Source: JBHHXG01 sp046756985 (GTDB taxonomy: Bacteria > Pseudomonadota > Zetaproteobacteria > Mariprofundales > Mariprofundaceae). Taken from it: a stretch of DNA of 26,067 nucleotides. Below the pieces are notes generated by a model. It ran no database searches. It saw nothing but the letters and a program-made list of their open reading frames with translations, and was not told where the DNA came from. Position numbers and translations under genes: made by a program. The DNA is taken from positions 1 through 26,067 of the forward strand of contig JBHHXG010000021.1 in the NCBI GenBank assembly GCA_046756985.1, read 5' to 3'. This document shows positions 1 to 7,666 of the stretch, one piece after another; position 1 is the first letter of the stretch; every line of letters starts with the position of its first letter.

Positions 1-1
1 T

Positions 2-88
2 TGGTGCCGAAGACTGGAGTCGAACCAGCACGAGCGTTAGCTCACCACCCCCTCAAGATGGCGTGTCTACCAATTCCACCACTTCGGC
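2..88 (-). tRNA. tRNA-Leu (anticodon GAG)
   Basis: Read on the minus strand, a 7-bp acceptor stem (GCCGAAG pairing with CTTCGGC) closes an 87-nt class II tRNA with a long variable arm, and CCA is encoded at positions 2-4. The anticodon stem CCATC/GGTGG encloses the loop TTGAGGG, giving anticodon GAG (leucine, CTC/CTT codons). The T arm contains GGTTCGACTCC. It lies 11 nt downstream of secG on the same strand, and tpiA-secG-tRNA-Leu is a common proteobacterial order, so it may be processed from the same transcript. Confidence 0.96.
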
Positions 89-99
89 TTTGGAAACTT

Positions 100-471
100 T
101 TATTCGGCGGCTGGCAGGCCGTCATCAACAGCGTTGTCCTGCAGCTTGGACGGATCAAAACCGCCCGGAGCCGATTCAGGCAACGTCTGCTCTTGGACCG
201 GGGCCTGCTGGGTAACAGCTTTTTCAACCACAGAACCGGTTTGCTGCTGCGAGAAAAATGCCAGCGTCAGGCTGGTGATCATAAATGCTGCGGCCAGCCC
301 ACCAGTTGCTTTTCCAAGGAACGAGCCGGAGCCACGGCTGCCAAACAGCGTCTGCGCACCACCACCGCCAAACGATACGCCCATATCCGCGCCCTGGCCT
401 CGCTGGACCAGCACAACGCCAATCAGCAACAGGGCAATAAGAACATGCGCCACAATAAGTATGGTTGTCAT
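100..471 (-). CDS. secG: SecG, protein-export translocase subunit
   Basis: This is the small auxiliary inner-membrane subunit of the SecYEG protein-conducting channel. The 123-residue product starts with a hydrophobic helix (about residues 3-20), followed by the SecG signature VLVQRGQGADMG, a Gly-rich stretch (SFGGGGAQTLFGSRGSG) and a second membrane helix (about 55-73). The hydrophilic, Pro/Gln-rich tail is typical of proteobacterial SecG. A GAGGAG ribosome-binding site lies just upstream of the ATG. The gene begins 10 nt after the tpiA stop, so the two are probably cotranscribed. Only the C-terminal tail is poorly conserved. Confidence 0.96.
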   Translation of the reverse strand: MTTILIVAHVLIALLLIGVVLVQRGQGADMGVSFGGGGAQTLFGSRGSGSFLGKATGGLAAAFMITSLTLAFFSQQQTGSVVEKAVTQQAPVQEQTLPESAPGGFDPSKLQDNAVDDGLPAAE

Positions 472-481
472 AAGATACTCC

Positions 482-1228
482 TCAGCTGGTCGCTTTTGCG
501 GCCGCTTCGATAATCTGCATAAATGAATCGGCCTTCAGGCTGGCGCCGCCAACCAGTGCGCCCTCAACGCCGGGGCAGGCAAGTAATTCTTCCGCATTGC
601 CCGGATTCACGCTGCCGCCGTACAGTACACGGCAATCCTTGCCCAGACGCTGTAATTCTTCGTGGATAAAGGCGTGCGTCTCAACGACCTGCTCAGGAGA
701 CGCCGTCACGCCCGTGCCAATCGCCCAGACTGGCTCATACGCCACAGTCAGCGGCTTGTCGGCAGGCGCACCTTTCAAAATAGCCAACTGCTCAGCCAGC
801 ACATGGTTCGTCACGCCCTTTTCGCGCTGTTCGAGCGTTTCACCAATGCACAGGATCGGCTCCAGACCATGTAGCCAGGAAGCATTTAATTTAGAACGAA
901 TATTTGCATTGCTCTCGCCAATAATACTGCGGCGCTCGGAGTGGCCAAGAATCACATAATGGCACCCGGCATCGCGTAACATCAGCGGGCAAATTGAACC
1001 GGTAAATGCACCCTTGTCCTCGTAATAAACATTCTGCGCGCCCAATACGACATCTTTCTCGCTCAACGGTTTATACATCGTATGCAACAGTGTAAACGGC
1101 GGCATCAATGCCACCTCCACATGTTCCGGCGCCGGATTTTCTCCAAGCTCAGCCACGAAATCCACAGCATCCTGGAGAACGCCGTTCATCTTCCAGTTAC
1201 CTGCTACCAAACATGTATAACCGCTCAT
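482..1228 (-). CDS. tpiA: Triosephosphate isomerase
   Basis: This enzyme interconverts dihydroxyacetone phosphate and glyceraldehyde 3-phosphate in glycolysis and gluconeogenesis. The 248-residue product has the N-terminal substrate lysine in AGNWKMNG (Lys13), the electrophilic histidine in VILGHSERR, the catalytic glutamate in VAYEPVWAIGTG and the phosphate loop near YGGSVNPGN. The frame stays open a further 58 codons upstream, but the ATG at 1228 is preceded by GGAGG at correct spacing and gives the family's usual length. The upstream extension would run through the promoter and into the rsmA start. secG follows after 10 nt. Confidence 0.97.
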   Translation of the reverse strand: MSGYTCLVAGNWKMNGVLQDAVDFVAELGENPAPEHVEVALMPPFTLLHTMYKPLSEKDVVLGAQNVYYEDKGAFTGSICPLMLRDAGCHYVILGHSERRSIIGESNANIRSKLNASWLHGLEPILCIGETLEQREKGVTNHVLAEQLAILKGAPADKPLTVAYEPVWAIGTGVTASPEQVVETHAFIHEELQRLGKDCRVLYGGSVNPGNAEELLACPGVEGALVGGASLKADSFMQIIEAAAKATS

Positions 1229-1263
1229 GATATCCTCCGGAAAGCTTTTAAAATGGGGCGCGA

Positions 1264-1291
1264 AGTGTAGAAAATATCCCCTGTAACGCAA
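1264..1291 (-). promoter_or_regulatory. Candidate sigma-70 promoter for tpiA-secG
   Basis: On the minus strand a TTGCGT -35-like box (1286-1291) and a TACACT -10-like box (1264-1269) are separated by 16 bp. This places transcription start about 30 nt before the tpiA ATG, in the 104-bp gap between the divergent tpiA and rsmA genes. A short inverted repeat (TCCCCT, 8 nt, AGGGGA) overlaps the spacer. This is assigned by consensus only. Confidence 0.4.
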
Positions 1292-1332
1292 GGGGAAATG
1301 CAAAATTACAGCATAGCGGTTAGGCTTGAGCA

Positions 1333-2112
1333 ATGCCAGATATAGCGCGTCCGCTCGCAAAGAAAGCACTTGGCCAGCATTTTCTGAATGACCCGCAGGC
1401 AATCCGCCGCATTGTCGAGGCCGTACCGTCTGGCGCCCGAGTAATGGAAATCGGTCCGGGGCTTGGGGCGCTGACAGAACCCTTGCTGAAGCATGTCAGC
1501 CGCCTGGCCGTCATCGAGAAGGACCGGCGTTTTGCTGAACAATGGCAACAACGCGCCAAAGAAGTGCCAAAGCTGCTTGTTGAGCAAGGTGATGTACTGA
1601 CGGAAGAAGATAAACTGATCGGACGCTTTCAACCGGAATGGATTGTCGGCAATCTGCCCTATAATATCAGCGGCCCACTGATGGCAAAGCTGGCCGCCAC
1701 GCCGCTGGCTGGTGGTATGGTACTGATGTTTCAGCGCGAAGTAGCCGAACGCATTCTGGCCAAGCCCTTTAACAAAACTTATGGAAGATTGAGTGTGCTG
1801 GTACGCCATCATTATGACGTCAAACGCTTGCTCAAACTGCCGCCGGGCGCCTTTGCTCCGCCCCCTCAAGTTCATTCTGCAGTCGTTGTGCTGACTGCGC
1901 ACGGACGCAGACCGCCATGTACGTTTGATGCCCTGCAGGAAGCGGTCCGGCAAGGCTTTGCTCACCGGCGCAAAACGATTGCCAACAATTTCAGAGGCGT
2001 GCTCACCGGTGCTGACTGGATGGAAATGGTGATTGATCCCGATTCCCGTCCTGAGCGCCTGGATTACATGGCCTGGACGCGAATCGCCAAACGACTGCAG
2101 CCTGTATTATAA
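1333..2112 (+). CDS. rsmA: 16S rRNA dimethyladenosine transferase RsmA (KsgA)
   Basis: RsmA dimethylates two adjacent adenosines in the 3'-terminal helix of 16S rRNA, a late 30S maturation step whose loss gives kasugamycin resistance. The 259-residue product has the family N-terminus KKALGQHFLND, SAM-binding motif I VMEIGPGLGALT, the acidic loop VIEKD, and the catalytic motif IVGNLPYNIS. A C-terminal helical domain ends in the RRKTIANNFRG segment. Length is normal. The ribosome-binding site is weak (TTGAG just before the ATG). It is divergent from tpiA and convergent with can, 22 nt away. Confidence 0.96.
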   Translation: MPDIARPLAKKALGQHFLNDPQAIRRIVEAVPSGARVMEIGPGLGALTEPLLKHVSRLAVIEKDRRFAEQWQQRAKEVPKLLVEQGDVLTEEDKLIGRFQPEWIVGNLPYNISGPLMAKLAATPLAGGMVLMFQREVAERILAKPFNKTYGRLSVLVRHHYDVKRLLKLPPGAFAPPPQVHSAVVVLTAHGRRPPCTFDALQEAVRQGFAHRRKTIANNFRGVLTGADWMEMVIDPDSRPERLDYMAWTRIAKRLQPVL

Positions 2113-2134
2113 ATCCAACCACTTTGGTGAGTAG

Positions 2135-2779
2135 TTAGCCCCCGTTTTCCAGGCCCGTAACCCTGTAGATCGGTGCTACATCTCCGGGTGATGATTTCGT
2201 CACCTCCAGATCATGAAGCAGCCCATCCTTCAGCCGGTAAATCCAGCCATGTACATAAAGTTCCTGACCACGCTCCCAGGCATTCTGCACAATGCGGGTA
2301 TGGCTCAAATTCGCCACCTGATGCGCAACATTGAACTCGCACAGTCTGTCCATCTTCTCATGTTCACTGCATGCGGCCATTTCGTCTTCGTGCTTGATAT
2401 AAATATCGCGAATGCAGCGAATCCAGTTATCGACGATGCCATGATGTTGCTTTTCCAGGGCAGCGTTTACAGCTCCACAATCGTAATGACCGGTGACAAT
2501 GATGTGCTTGACGCTGAGCACATCTACGGCGAACTGAACTGCCGACAGGCAGTTCAGGTCGTTATGGGCGACGATGTTGCCGACATTGCGGTGTACAAAG
2601 ACCTCGCCGGGTTGCAGGCCGATGATTTCATTGGCTGGCACGCGGCTGTCCGAGCAGCCGATCCACATATACTCAGGACTTCTCTGCTCAGACAGGTGCT
2701 CAAAATAACCCGGATCCGCCTGCTGCTGCCGCGCAGCCCAGTGATGATTGTTTTCCAGAAGCTTTTCCGTACCGCTCAT
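2135..2779 (-). CDS. can: Beta-class carbonic anhydrase
   Basis: This zinc enzyme interconverts CO2 and bicarbonate in the cytoplasm, supplying bicarbonate to carboxylases. The 214-residue product has the metal and dyad residues of beta enzymes: Cys42 and Asp44 with Arg46 in WIGCSDSRVP, and His98 and Cys101 in TGHYDCGA. The whole sequence resembles E. coli Can, including NWIRCIRDIYIKH and LYVHGWIYRLKDGLL. A GTG at 2800 would add seven residues and overlap grxC. The ATG at 2779 is preferred because it puts the zinc ligands at the E. coli numbering, though neither start has a clear ribosome-binding site. It lies 11 nt after grxC, probably in a comF-grxC-can transcript. Confidence 0.95.
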   Translation of the reverse strand: MSGTEKLLENNHHWAARQQQADPGYFEHLSEQRSPEYMWIGCSDSRVPANEIIGLQPGEVFVHRNVGNIVAHNDLNCLSAVQFAVDVLSVKHIIVTGHYDCGAVNAALEKQHHGIVDNWIRCIRDIYIKHEDEMAACSEHEKMDRLCEFNVAHQVANLSHTRIVQNAWERGQELYVHGWIYRLKDGLLHDLEVTKSSPGDVAPIYRVTGLENGG

Positions 2780-2789
2780 GCAGCGGACA

Positions 2790-3050
2790 TTACTGTCCAC
2801 TCAACCATGCATCAAGCTCGCCTTTGCGATCCAGTGCATGCAGCTCATCGTAACCGCCAACATGACGGTCATTGATGAAAATCTGCGGAATCGTGCGTGC
2901 GCCTCTGGCGCGCTCCAGCATCTCGCTGCGTTTGTCAGGCTCGCCCTGTACGTTATATTCGACGAAAGTCAAACCTCTCTGCTTCAACAGGCTCTTGGCC
3001 CGTAGGCAGTAAGGACAAAAATTGCCGGAATAAATTTCTATTTTGATCAT
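2790..3050 (-). CDS. grxC: Glutaredoxin 3 (GrxC)
   Basis: This is a small cytoplasmic glutathione-dependent thiol-disulfide oxidoreductase that reduces protein disulfides and mixed disulfides. The 86-residue product has the dithiol active site CPYC at residues 12-15, the cis-proline motif RTIPQIFIN, and the glutathione-binding VGGYDEL segment. These are the standard features and length of GrxC. The ATG is preceded by AGGA. It starts 9 nt after the comF stop and ends 10 nt before the can ATG. Confidence 0.97.
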   Translation of the reverse strand: MIKIEIYSGNFCPYCLRAKSLLKQRGLTFVEYNVQGEPDKRSEMLERARGARTIPQIFINDRHVGGYDELHALDRKGELDAWLSGQ

Positions 3051-3059
3051 ATAAAAATC

Positions 3060-3803
3060 CTACCTGTCACTCAATGTTCTCGCCAGCGAGAAAGCTCCGA
3101 TATCAGTGTTTAGAGGCTTTAACGCTCTGGCGGCAAAATGCAGCGTCGAACCCGTCGTAAGGATATCATCCACAACCCAGATACGGCCCTGCGCCGTCAT
3201 GCTTTGCCAGCGCTTTAGGTCGACATGAAAGGCCTTGCGTACATTGTTCCGCCTTGCCACACCTGAAAGTGAAGATTGTCTGGGCTGTTCCCCAACACGT
3301 CTGAGCAAACGCCATTCCCAGCTACAGTCGCTGATGGCTGCAATCATCTTACACAGCGCCGCGGCATGATGCAGGCCTGATGTGCGCATGCGCGACAATG
3401 GCATGGGTATGGGCAACAGCACATCTTCGGGCCTGAATATCTCTTTCAACCTACCGGATGCCGCCTGCAGTAGCCAACGAACTGCCACATCTTCACCCTG
3501 CAGCTTCCAGGCAAGAATCGCATCTCGCACCGCTCCCCGGTAGGCAAACAGACTGGCGGTTTGCTGCTGAAACGGCGGCGTCTTCGCACACCGTCCACAC
3601 GGACCAGGGGCAAGATCAGGCGGTAAGGGCGCTCCGCATCGCCGGCATGCAGCACTGCTCAGTACTTCAATGGAGGACAGACAATCGTTGCAGCAGCCTC
3701 CGTCGTTATTCATCGCTGCGTGACAGAACAGACAACAACGGGGAAACAGTAGGCGCTTGCTGCTGTTAACCAGTCTGTTGAATTGAGTTGACAGGCCTTT
3801 CAT
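3060..3803 (-). CDS. comF: ComF family phosphoribosyltransferase-like protein
   Basis: ComF/GntX-type proteins combine an N-terminal zinc ribbon with a type I phosphoribosyltransferase fold and are linked to DNA uptake in competent bacteria; the exact chemistry is unsettled. The product shows two Cys clusters (CCLFCHAAM...CCNDC and CRRCGAP...CGRC) and then the PRPP-binding loop VVDDILTTGST near the C-terminus, with LLPIPMPLSRMRTSG before it. I chose the ATG at 3803 (MKGLSTQFN, 247 residues). In-frame ATGs at 3815 and 3839 would overlap the divergent bioF start, and none of the starts has a strong ribosome-binding site. Downstream genes are grxC and can. Confidence 0.9.
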   Translation of the reverse strand: MKGLSTQFNRLVNSSKRLLFPRCCLFCHAAMNNDGGCCNDCLSSIEVLSSAACRRCGAPLPPDLAPGPCGRCAKTPPFQQQTASLFAYRGAVRDAILAWKLQGEDVAVRWLLQAASGRLKEIFRPEDVLLPIPMPLSRMRTSGLHHAAALCKMIAAISDCSWEWRLLRRVGEQPRQSSLSGVARRNNVRKAFHVDLKRWQSMTAQGRIWVVDDILTTGSTLHFAARALKPLNTDIGAFSLARTLSDR

Positions 3804-3813
3804 CAAAACCAGC

Positions 3814-4959
3814 ATGCCGTGCATGCCCGATACCTGCAATTGGTTTGACTCTATCCCGGATCATCGCCAAAGACAGCTGCTGCACTCAAAGCGTAGCGGC
3901 ATCTGGATCGAAGTGAAAAAACAGCGGCTGGTGAACTTTGCATCCAATGATTATCTGGGCCTCAGTTTCCACCCGGAAGTATGCAAGGCTGCGATAGAAT
4001 CCATCCAGGCCGGTGGCCTGGGCAGCGGCGCATCACGCCTGGTTTCCGGTGATGATCCAGCGTTACATGCACTGGAAGTGGCGCTGGCCGACTGGAAGGG
4101 CTTTGAGGCATGTCTCGTCATCGGTTCAGGCATGCTGGCCAATCTGGGATTGCTGCAGGCCTTGTCGGACCGGCGCACGCATCTGTTCACGGATCGTCTC
4201 AACCATGCATCGCTTGTTGACGGCGCCAGACTTTGCGATGGCAAGGTGCGCCGCTATGCCCACCTTGACCTGCATCAGCTCGAAGAACTGCTGCAAAAGC
4301 ATCCGGCTGAACACCGCATGATTGTCAGCGACGGTGTGTTCAGCATGGATGGCGACTGCGCCGATGTGTCTGCCCTGCTCAATCTGGCCGAGCAGCACAA
4401 CGCTATTGTTGTACTCGATGATGCGCATGGCACAGGCACGATCGGCCCTGAAGGGCGGGGGCTGAGCCATACGGCAGGTGTGCAGGGGCATCCTCGACTG
4501 ATCGAGGTCGGCACGCTTGGCAAGGCCTTTGGCATCTATGGCGCCTTTATACTCGGTACTTCCGAACTGATTGATGGCCTGCGTCAGCGCATGCGTACCT
4601 TTATCTATTCTACCGCCCTGCCGGCAGCACTTCCCCATGCCGCGTTAAAAGCGCTGGACATCATCCGCCATGGAAAAGTAGTACATGGCCTGCATGCCAA
4701 CCTCGCCCTGTTTAAATCCCTAATCCACGATCTGTCGCTGATGCCGTCGGACACACCCATCCAGCCGATGATTATCGGCAGCGACACCGATGCCCTGCTT
4801 GCTGCCACCCGCTTGCGCCAGCAGGGCTACTTCGTACCAGCCATCCGGCCACCAACTGTGCCGGAAGGCACTGCACGGCTGCGCATCACTTTATCGGCTG
4901 CGCACAGCACGAAACAGATCAGGGGCCTGTGCGATGTGCTGCAGGATTTCGCATCATGA
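3814..4959 (+). CDS. bioF: 8-amino-7-oxononanoate synthase (BioF)
   Basis: BioF is a PLP-dependent alpha-oxoamine synthase that condenses pimeloyl-ACP/CoA with L-alanine, the first step of biotin ring assembly. The 381-residue product contains FASNDYLGLSFHP, the PLP-pocket motif LDDAHGTGTIG, and the Schiff-base lysine in GTLGKAFGIYGA, and ends with the family segment IRPPTVPEGTARLRITLSAAH. An alternative ATG lies 9 nt downstream (3823). No strong ribosome-binding site is visible for either. It heads the bioF-bioH-bioC-bioD operon and its stop overlaps the bioH start (ATGA). Its promoter must lie inside the divergent comF 5' region. Confidence 0.96.
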   Translation: MPCMPDTCNWFDSIPDHRQRQLLHSKRSGIWIEVKKQRLVNFASNDYLGLSFHPEVCKAAIESIQAGGLGSGASRLVSGDDPALHALEVALADWKGFEACLVIGSGMLANLGLLQALSDRRTHLFTDRLNHASLVDGARLCDGKVRRYAHLDLHQLEELLQKHPAEHRMIVSDGVFSMDGDCADVSALLNLAEQHNAIVVLDDAHGTGTIGPEGRGLSHTAGVQGHPRLIEVGTLGKAFGIYGAFILGTSELIDGLRQRMRTFIYSTALPAALPHAALKALDIIRHGKVVHGLHANLALFKSLIHDLSLMPSDTPIQPMIIGSDTDALLAATRLRQQGYFVPAIRPPTVPEGTARLRITLSAAHSTKQIRGLCDVLQDFAS

Positions 4960-5711
4960 GCATGCCGCTTGTTTTTCTGCACGGCTGGGGACAGTCCGTC
5001 CGGATATGGCAGATGCAGACCGAATATTTCTCCCCCAAGGCGGAAGTTTATGCAATGAACCTGCCCGGCCATGGCGACATGCCGGATGCTCCGGCGGATG
5101 CCTGGCTGGATGCCCTGGCAGGTGAAATGCCTGCAGGACCATCCATGCTGGTTGGCTGGTCATTGGGTGGATTACTGGCCATGCAGATGGCATTGGAGCA
5201 TCCCGAACATATTGCAGGACTTGTGCTGGTCTCGGCCACACCCTGTTTTTGCAGCAGAGCAGACTGGCCGCACGGATGCGCCGACCATGTGTTTGCCGGC
5301 TTCGAGCAGGGCATTGCTACACAGACAGACAAAACGATGCACCGATTCTTTGCACTGATGCTGCATGGAGACACATTGACGCGCCCCGAACACAACCATA
5401 TTACACAATTGGCCACAGATCGTAGCCATCTGCCCACACTGTCGGGCCTGCAGGCAGGTCTGGCACTCCTCAGCGGGCTGGATTTACGGGAGAACCTGCA
5501 GCAGATCAACTGCCCCGTATTAATTATGCATGGTGACCGTGATGCCATCATTCCGATAGCGGCCGGGCACTATCTTGCCGAGCATATTCCAGATACGTCA
5601 TGGCTGCCATTCAGGGACTGTGGCCATACGCCATTCTTATCCCGCCCGGAGCACTTCAATGAACAATTGGAGGCATGGTGTCAGACCATATCATCAGCCC
5701 AACAAGGGTAA
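4956..5711 (+). CDS. bioH: Pimeloyl-ACP methyl ester esterase (BioH)
   Basis: BioH is an alpha/beta hydrolase that removes the methyl group from pimeloyl-ACP methyl ester, ending the disguised fatty-acid synthesis of the pimelate moiety. The 251-residue product shows LVFLHGWGQS (oxyanion region), the nucleophile elbow LVGWSLGGL, the acid in MHGDRDAIIP and the histidine in DCGHTPFLSRPEHF. The SATPCFCSRADWPHG and HRFFALM segments are close to E. coli BioH. The ATG at 4956 forms an ATGA overlap with bioF and has AGGA upstream. The last 37 nt overlap bioC. In some proteobacteria bioH lies outside the bio operon; here it is inside. Confidence 0.94.
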   Translation: MSMPLVFLHGWGQSVRIWQMQTEYFSPKAEVYAMNLPGHGDMPDAPADAWLDALAGEMPAGPSMLVGWSLGGLLAMQMALEHPEHIAGLVLVSATPCFCSRADWPHGCADHVFAGFEQGIATQTDKTMHRFFALMLHGDTLTRPEHNHITQLATDRSHLPTLSGLQAGLALLSGLDLRENLQQINCPVLIMHGDRDAIIPIAAGHYLAEHIPDTSWLPFRDCGHTPFLSRPEHFNEQLEAWCQTISSAQQG

Positions 5712-6574
5712 AACGCGCCTTCTCAAAGGCCGTGGATGCTTATGACACGCACGCCGTGCTGCAGCGTGAGGTGGCAGACCGGCTGCTACAGCATATTGAA
5801 TTCACCAAAATCAGGCCGGCGCGTATCCTTGATATCGGCTGCGGCACCGGTTATTTCACCCGCCTGTTGCAGCAGCGGTTTAAAGGTGCTGCTGTCCATG
5901 CACTGGATCTGTCCGAAGCCATGCTGGTGGCAACCCGGGCCAGGCAGACACGCAGAATGCCATGGCATGGCAAATGCCACTGTCTCGCTGCTGACGCCTG
6001 CCTGCTCCCCTTCGCCAATGAACAGTTCGATCTGGTTTGCTCCAACCTGACCATGCAGTGGGTAGATGAGCCCTGGCAGATGATGCGCGAAATGCGGCGC
6101 GTGCTGGCGCCGGGGGGGCTGATACTATTTTCTACTTTTGGCCGTCGCACATTGGCTGAGCTCAGGCAGTCACTGGCCGAAATTTCACATGATCGCGCCG
6201 GGCTTGTGCTGCCCTTTCCAGATGTCACAGCACTGGGCGATATGTTGATGAAATTGCCTGTAGAACTACCAGTCACCGATACCGACCTGTTCACGCTGAC
6301 TTACCCAGATGCCATGGCGCTGGTGCGCGAGCTGAAAGGCATGGGCGCTTCTTCGACGGCTATTCTACATCGGCCGGGCGGGCTCTATGGCCGCGGCCTG
6401 TTGCGTACACTGGAGCAAACCTATACCGCCAGGTACCGTATGGAAAATGGCCGTATCCGCGCCAGCTTTGAAGCCCTTTACGCCCAGGCCTGGTACGCCC
6501 AGGCAGGGTACAAGCATGGCGATAGAGTGATCCCGATACACGCTACACAGGGAGAAGGGCCCCGTGACACGTAA
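5675..6574 (+). CDS. bioC: Malonyl-ACP O-methyltransferase (BioC)
   Basis: BioC uses SAM to methylate the free carboxyl of malonyl-ACP, priming fatty-acid synthase to make pimeloyl-ACP methyl ester. The 299-residue product starts with the family pattern VKRAFSKAVDAYDTHAVLQ, followed by SAM motif I ILDIGCGTGYFTRLL, the acidic loop ALDLSEAML, FDLVCSNLTMQWV and LAPGGLILFSTFG. Distal sequence LVRELKGMGA is also typical. The start lies inside bioH; GGAGG is only 1 nt before the ATG, so the GTG immediately after it (5678) may be the true start. It overlaps bioD by 11 nt, indicating coupled translation. Confidence 0.94.
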   Translation: MVSDHIISPTRVKRAFSKAVDAYDTHAVLQREVADRLLQHIEFTKIRPARILDIGCGTGYFTRLLQQRFKGAAVHALDLSEAMLVATRARQTRRMPWHGKCHCLAADACLLPFANEQFDLVCSNLTMQWVDEPWQMMREMRRVLAPGGLILFSTFGRRTLAELRQSLAEISHDRAGLVLPFPDVTALGDMLMKLPVELPVTDTDLFTLTYPDAMALVRELKGMGASSTAILHRPGGLYGRGLLRTLEQTYTARYRMENGRIRASFEALYAQAWYAQAGYKHGDRVIPIHATQGEGPRDT

Positions 6575-7259
6575 GTTTTTTATCACAGCAACTGATACCG
6601 GTGCTGGCAAGACCTTTATTGCGGCACGGCTGGTGAAAATACTGCTGGACAGAGGGGTCAATGCCCTCGCTGTCAAGCCTGTGGCCTGCGGTACGGGCAA
6701 AGACGGAATCAACGAGGATGTCGCTATCCTTATGCAGGCGCAGGGTATATCTGACCCACAGCAGATCAATCTCTACAGCTTTGCGATGCCATCTGCGCCA
6801 AGTATCGCGGCATCTGCCGAAGGCAGGAAGATCGATCCCGAGCGGCTTGGGGCATGGTGCGAGCAACAGATCCGGGACGTGGATATCTGCCTGATTGAAG
6901 GCGTCGGTGGCCTGATGGTGCCACTTACGGAGAAGTTTCTGGTCAGCGACTGGCTGGCCGGCCTACCGGATGCCAAAACCCTGCTTGTTGCGCAGGCACG
7001 ACTGGGGGCGATTAATCATACATTGTTGACACTGAAGCAATTGCAACATATCCGGCATGCTCCCAGGTGGCTGGCCATCAATTGTACTGAAAACAGCACA
7101 AACTCACTGGCATCACTGCATCTTGCAGAAGCATTGAGGACACACCTTGCGACTTCCTGCGAGGTGGTTACAATCTCTTGCGTTGAAAAGCAGGGCCAGG
7201 ATATGGCGAATTCGCTCGCATATCTGGCTGATCGTATGACTGCACAAACAGGTGAATAA
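6564..7259 (+). CDS. bioD: ATP-dependent dethiobiotin synthetase (BioD)
   Basis: BioD closes the ureido ring of dethiobiotin from diaminopelargonate, CO2 and ATP, the penultimate step of biotin synthesis. The 231-residue product has the P-loop variant TATDTGAGKTF, the substrate lysine motif NALAVKPVACG, and the signature LIEGVGGLMVPLTE, then RLGAINHTLLT. Translation begins at a GTG preceded by GGGAGAAGGGC, 11 nt before the bioC stop. It is the last biotin gene here; bioB and bioA are absent from the window and must be elsewhere, or a BioA substitute is used. Confidence 0.95.
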   Translation: MTRKFFITATDTGAGKTFIAARLVKILLDRGVNALAVKPVACGTGKDGINEDVAILMQAQGISDPQQINLYSFAMPSAPSIAASAEGRKIDPERLGAWCEQQIRDVDICLIEGVGGLMVPLTEKFLVSDWLAGLPDAKTLLVAQARLGAINHTLLTLKQLQHIRHAPRWLAINCTENSTNSLASLHLAEALRTHLATSCEVVTISCVEKQGQDMANSLAYLADRMTAQTGE

Positions 7260-7266
7260 TCAGACT

Positions 7267-7644
7267 ATGAACATACTGCTGGTAGAAGATGAAGAAAATG
7301 TGCAGCAAATCATTGGTGCGTTTCTGAATCGATTTGGCGAGATTCATGGAGTGGATATCAATGTCACAGCCTTACATGATCCCGTTCAGGGGCTTTTTGA
7401 AGCCACCACGAATGGCGACAGTTATGATCTCATCATGCTTGATGTCCGGCTTCCGAAACTGACTGGCGATGAAATTTACAAGAGCATCACGCATGTTAAT
7501 CCGCAACTTCTCGAGCGGGTGCTGTTTGTAACCGGATTCCGTGAAGACCTGGAAGGTCGATTCCCTGACCAGAATTTGCGGGTGCTCGACAAACCTTTCC
7601 GCTACCAGCAGCTGGAGGAACAGATTCAGGCCATCGTACACTGA
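7267..7644 (+). CDS. Receiver-only response regulator (CheY-like)
   Basis: This stand-alone phosphoacceptor domain of 125 residues has no output domain. It shows the acidic pocket LLVEDEEN, the phospho-Asp motif LIMLDVRLPKLTGDE, the switch threonine in LFVTGF and the conserved lysine in LDKPFR. The ATG at 7267 has AGGTGA about 12 nt upstream; a GTG at 7252 would overlap the bioD end. It sits 7 nt after bioD on the same strand, so it probably shares the bio transcript although no functional link to biotin is evident. The partner kinase is unknown. It is convergent with the Nudix gene. Confidence 0.88.
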   Translation: MNILLVEDEENVQQIIGAFLNRFGEIHGVDINVTALHDPVQGLFEATTNGDSYDLIMLDVRLPKLTGDEIYKSITHVNPQLLERVLFVTGFREDLEGRFPDQNLRVLDKPFRYQQLEEQIQAIVH

Positions 7645-7649
7645 CTCCG

Positions 7650-7666
7650 GCGCTTATGCGCTTTTT
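7650..7666 (+). terminator. Short hairpin with T-run after the bio operon
   Basis: A GCGC-TTAT-GCGC hairpin followed by TTTTT lies 5 nt after the receiver gene stop and overlaps the end of the convergent Nudix gene. The stem is only 4-5 bp, so it would be a weak terminator. Confidence 0.3.

Noticed and set aside
1..513. Plus-strand open frame across tRNA-Leu and secG
   Set aside because: It runs through a tRNA and antisense to secG; no protein-like features.
2213..2875. Plus-strand open frame of 220 codons opposite can and grxC
   Set aside because: It spans two well-supported minus-strand genes and shows no domain; shadow of their codon use.
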